Assembly (NCBI GenBank): GCA_041666425.1
Contig: JBAYHA010000009.1
Location: forward strand, 1 to 23,264
DNA length: 23,264 bases
Direction of reading: 5' to 3'
From: JBAYHA01 sp041666425
GTDB lineage: Bacteria > Patescibacteriota > Patescibacteriia > UBA11705 > JABHMO01
Shown: positions 21,246 to 23,264 of the stretch, one piece after another
Layout: the number at the start of each line of letters is the position of its first letter
Position numbering within the stretch: the first letter of the stretch is position 1
The notes under the pieces: generated by a model
What the model was told of the DNA's origin: nothing
The model's database searches: none
What the model saw: the letters and a program-made list of their open reading frames with translations, nothing else
Translations under genes and position numbers: made by a program

Positions 21246-21274
21246 TTGAATTTTTTGGGCGTAAAAGGTATAAT
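21246..21274 (+). promoter_or_regulatory. promoter of ruvA
   Basis: TTGAAT (21246-21251), 17-bp spacer, TATAAT (21269-21274). The predicted start (~21281) lies at the left edge of the inverted repeat, so the leader would begin with that structure. Confidence 0.75.
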
Positions 21275-21283
21275 TAGTACAGA

Positions 21284-21380
21284 TACGAAACTACGAAAGG
21301 CTACGAAACTACGAAAATAGAAGAAATTAATTTCTGGTGCTTGTAAATTTCGTAGTTTCGTAGCCTTTCGTAGTTTCGTA
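21284..21380. repeat. 33-bp perfect inverted repeat in the ruvA leader
   Basis: Arms 21284-21316 and 21348-21380 are exact reverse complements with a 31-nt loop. Each arm is itself built from repeats of the word CTACGAAA separated by GG. The right arm ends 12 bp before the ruvA ATG. The word recurs at 14095-14114. The mRNA hairpin would be very stable. It may control translation or be a decayed mobile element. Confidence 0.9.
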
Positions 21381-21392
21381 ATCGCAAATTTT

Positions 21393-21971
21393 ATGTTGTC
21401 GTATATCAAAGGTGCTCCCAAATTTATCGGCGACAGTTTCGCCATAATAGAAAATAACGGTCTCGGCTACAAGATTTTTTGTCCGGAGCAGGTTTTGTTT
21501 GAAATAAAAAATAAAAAAGAAGCTGAACTTTATTTGTACGAACATATTCGTGAAGATCAGGATACGCTTTTTGGTTTTAGCGAAATAAAAGATTTGCAAT
21601 TTTTTGAACAGTTGATTACCGTTTCCGGCGTTGGCCCAAAAACCGGTTTGAATGTTTTTGGCGCCGGTAATCGTGATTCCATGATTAGTGCGATTTTGTC
21701 CGGCGACGCTTCAGTTTTCAAAAAAGTTACCGGCATTGGCGGCAAAACGGCCGAACGAATTGTTCTCGAACTAAAAAATAAAGTTGAAGCTTCCACCGAA
21801 TTAGGAGCTATAAAAACCAGAACGGAAATGGACGAGGACGCGGATTTTATGGAAGCGATTATTTCTCTTGGTTTCAACCAAAATTCCGCACGTGATGCTT
21901 TGCGTCAAATTGATCGCAATCTCAGTCTTACCGAAAAGGTTCGTTTGGGCTTAAAAATTTTAAAACAATGA
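21393..21971 (+). CDS. ruvA: Holliday junction branch migration protein RuvA
   Basis: DNA-binding subunit of the RuvAB branch migration motor in recombinational repair. The product is 192 aa, close to the usual ~200. N-terminal OB-fold strands MLSYIKGAPKFIGDSF and YLYEHIREDQDTLFGF; two helix-hairpin-helix motifs, ITVSGVGPKTGLNVF and KVTGIGGKTAERIVLEL; an acidic linker; and a C-terminal domain III (ADFMEAIISLGFNQNSA) that contacts RuvB. ruvB is not in the window. ATG 21393 starts at the usual N-terminus, 12 bp after the inverted repeat, with no Shine-Dalgarno. Its stop TGA overlaps the next ATG (ATGA), so the next gene is translationally coupled. Confidence 0.96.
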   Translation: MLSYIKGAPKFIGDSFAIIENNGLGYKIFCPEQVLFEIKNKKEAELYLYEHIREDQDTLFGFSEIKDLQFFEQLITVSGVGPKTGLNVFGAGNRDSMISAILSGDASVFKKVTGIGGKTAERIVLELKNKVEASTELGAIKTRTEMDEDADFMEAIISLGFNQNSARDALRQIDRNLSLTEKVRLGLKILKQ

Positions 21972-22984
21972 AAATAAAACTTGTTGATAAAACGCAAAAA
22001 GAAAATTGGAATAAGTTTGTCAGCCATTCAACCATGGGTAATTTTTTGCATACCTTTGAATGGTCGGAATTTTGTGAAAAAATTTACGGTCAAGTTTGGC
22101 GTTTTATGATTGAAGAAAAAGACAAAACCGTGGCCGTTTTTTTTGTTTATCCTCAAGTTTTAAAAATCGGTGCCAAAATTTTGTATTGCCCTCGCGGTCC
22201 GGTTATCGTTGACGATGCTTTGATTTCCAAAAAAGAAATTTTTGCTTTGTTAAATTCGCAGATAGACATTTTGGCCAGAGAGCAAAGTGCGTGGAGTTTC
22301 AAAGTTGATATTTTCAGCAATGAATCGGTTTTTATGGATTTATTAGCGGAAAATAATTTTACTAAAACACGACACGATTTACAACCTCGACATACTTTAA
22401 TTTTGGATTTGCGAGTAGGAATAGAGGAAGTTTTAAAAAACATGCACACCAAAACCAGATATAATATTCGCTTGGCCGAAAAAAAGGGCGTGGAAATTTT
22501 GGTTGACAATGATCGTGTCGATGATTTTTATTCTTTGGTGCGCAAAACCATGGATCGCCAAAAAATAAATTTATATTCAAAAAAATATTTTACGGAACTG
22601 TTAAAGTTGCCGTTTGCCAAATTGTATTTGGCCAAATTTGAAGACAAAATAATCAGCGCCAACATCATGATTTTTTGGCAAGATTCGGCTGTATATCTTT
22701 ACGGCGCTTCGGACTATGATTATCGAGAAATTATGGCGCCATATTTATTGCAATTCTCGGCCATGCAAGAAGCGCTACAAAATAAAAATTGGTTTTTTGA
22801 TTTTTGGGGAGCGGCACCAAAAAATTCCATTGGTCGTGAGCAAAACTGGAGCGGCTTTACCAGATTCAAAATGGGTTTTTCTCCTGACGCGGAAATTACC
22901 GAATATCTTGGAACTTATGAAAAAGTTTTTGAGCCGGTAAAATACGGGCTGTATAATTTTGTCAGAAAAATTTTTCGTGGGTAA
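21968..22984 (+). CDS. FemABX-family peptidoglycan bridge aminoacyltransferase
   Basis: A 338-aa protein of the FemABX family, which adds amino acids from aminoacyl-tRNA to the peptidoglycan side chain on the cytoplasmic side of the membrane. Marks: NFLHTFEWSEFCEKIYG near the N-terminus, YCPRGPVI, LDLRVGIEEVLKNM followed by HTKTRYNIRLAEKKGVEI (typical start of the second GNAT-like domain), and VYLYGASDYDYREIMAPYLL, ending in FDFWGAAP and FTRFKMGFSP. The same pattern occurs in FemX-like proteins. The specific amino acid added is not predictable. It overlaps ruvA by 4 nt, an unrelated function, so the link is probably only transcriptional economy. Confidence 0.92.
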   Translation: MKIKLVDKTQKENWNKFVSHSTMGNFLHTFEWSEFCEKIYGQVWRFMIEEKDKTVAVFFVYPQVLKIGAKILYCPRGPVIVDDALISKKEIFALLNSQIDILAREQSAWSFKVDIFSNESVFMDLLAENNFTKTRHDLQPRHTLILDLRVGIEEVLKNMHTKTRYNIRLAEKKGVEILVDNDRVDDFYSLVRKTMDRQKINLYSKKYFTELLKLPFAKLYLAKFEDKIISANIMIFWQDSAVYLYGASDYDYREIMAPYLLQFSAMQEALQNKNWFFDFWGAAPKNSIGREQNWSGFTRFKMGFSPDAEITEYLGTYEKVFEPVKYGLYNFVRKIFRG

Positions 22985-23005
22985 TATATTTTTCCAAAAA
23001 CAAAA

Positions 23006-23264
23006 ATGAAAAATAAGAAAATCTTACCATTGATTTTTTTTACTTTGATTTTTTCGGTCAATGTGATTTTTTATTATGTTTATTTCGCTTTGTTGGATTT
23101 GGATTTTTCGTTGTTGCATCTTTTTTTTATTGGCTCAACGACCGTGAGTTTGGTCTTGTTGTTCAGTTTTTGGCGTAATCGCTTTTGGGAAATTTGCAAC
23201 TATTTATTTATTGCCATAACTTATTTTGTCAGTTTAATTAATTTCGCATATTACAAGATTTTTA
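23006..23264 (+). CDS. membrane protein, N-terminal part (3' truncated by window)
   Basis: ATG at 23006 opens a frame with no stop for the remaining 86 codons. The sequence is strongly hydrophobic: MKNKKILPLIFFTLIFSVN leads into a first helix to about residue 30, then HLFFIGSTTVSLVLLFSFW, then YLFIAITYFVSLINF, giving at least three membrane helices. Basic residues at the start and after the second helix (FWRNRFW) set a cytoplasmic N-terminus. It begins 21 bp after the femX-like stop with no promoter or Shine-Dalgarno, so it is probably in the same operon. Function unknown. Confidence 0.75.
   Translation, partial: MKNKKILPLIFFTLIFSVNVIFYYVYFALLDLDFSLLHLFFIGSTTVSLVLLFSFWRNRFWEICNYLFIAITYFVSLINFAYYKIF

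Overview
The window is AT-rich and gene-dense, with short intergenic gaps that are unusually full of small repeats. The gene set fits a Patescibacteria/CPR genome: an IleRS that looks like the eukaryote-like class, an ITPA-like nucleotide pyrophosphatase, FtsH, a FemABX transferase, a U32 peptidase-family protein, a HigBA pair and many small unrecognised genes. This placement is an inference from gene content and style. No rRNA or marker gene was compared.

Layout: (1) 1-4437, end of rpoC, ftsH and a multi-pass membrane protein. (2) 4575-7623, tRNA-Val(CAC), then ileS preceded by six 9-bp tandem repeats. (3) 7624-9755, an accessory island: hairpin repeats, two identical 36-nt GC-rich hairpins as direct repeats 1.8 kb apart (7825, 9635), and three unrecognised genes between them. 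Two of those genes carry an identical 35-nt leader that can fold as a pseudoknot next to the ribosome binding site, preceded by a boxA-like word. (4) 9764-12659, an ITPA/RdgB-type pyrophosphatase (minus strand), an FAD-dependent oxidoreductase and a SanA/YdcF-type DUF218 protein. (5) 12738-13694, higB-higA-DUF2164 operon with promoter and terminator. (6) 13700-15971, a small two-helix membrane protein (minus), a 700-bp gene-poor stretch with a structured RNA candidate and inverted-repeat elements, and an MFS transporter. (7) 15974-19067, a 545-aa protein with a DHH/MYG1-like N-terminal domain (minus), divergent from a U32-family protein. (8) 19086-21125, a five-gene operon of three diverged paralogous coiled-coil proteins and two paralogous Cys-Pro-Cys lipoproteins. 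(9) 21246-23264, ruvA behind a 33-bp perfect inverted repeat, an overlapping femX-like gene and the start of a membrane protein.

Two patterns run across the window. Recognised conserved genes (ftsH, ileS, rdgB, ruvA, femX, U32, higBA and others) start without a visible Shine-Dalgarno sequence. The unrecognised accessory genes, the DHH/MYG1-like gene and the MFS gene have clear GGAGG-type sites. Most promoters I can place have a 17-bp spacer. The regions most likely to hold something undescribed are the 7.8-9.7 kb island, the 19.2-21.0 kb operon and the DHH/MYG1-like protein.
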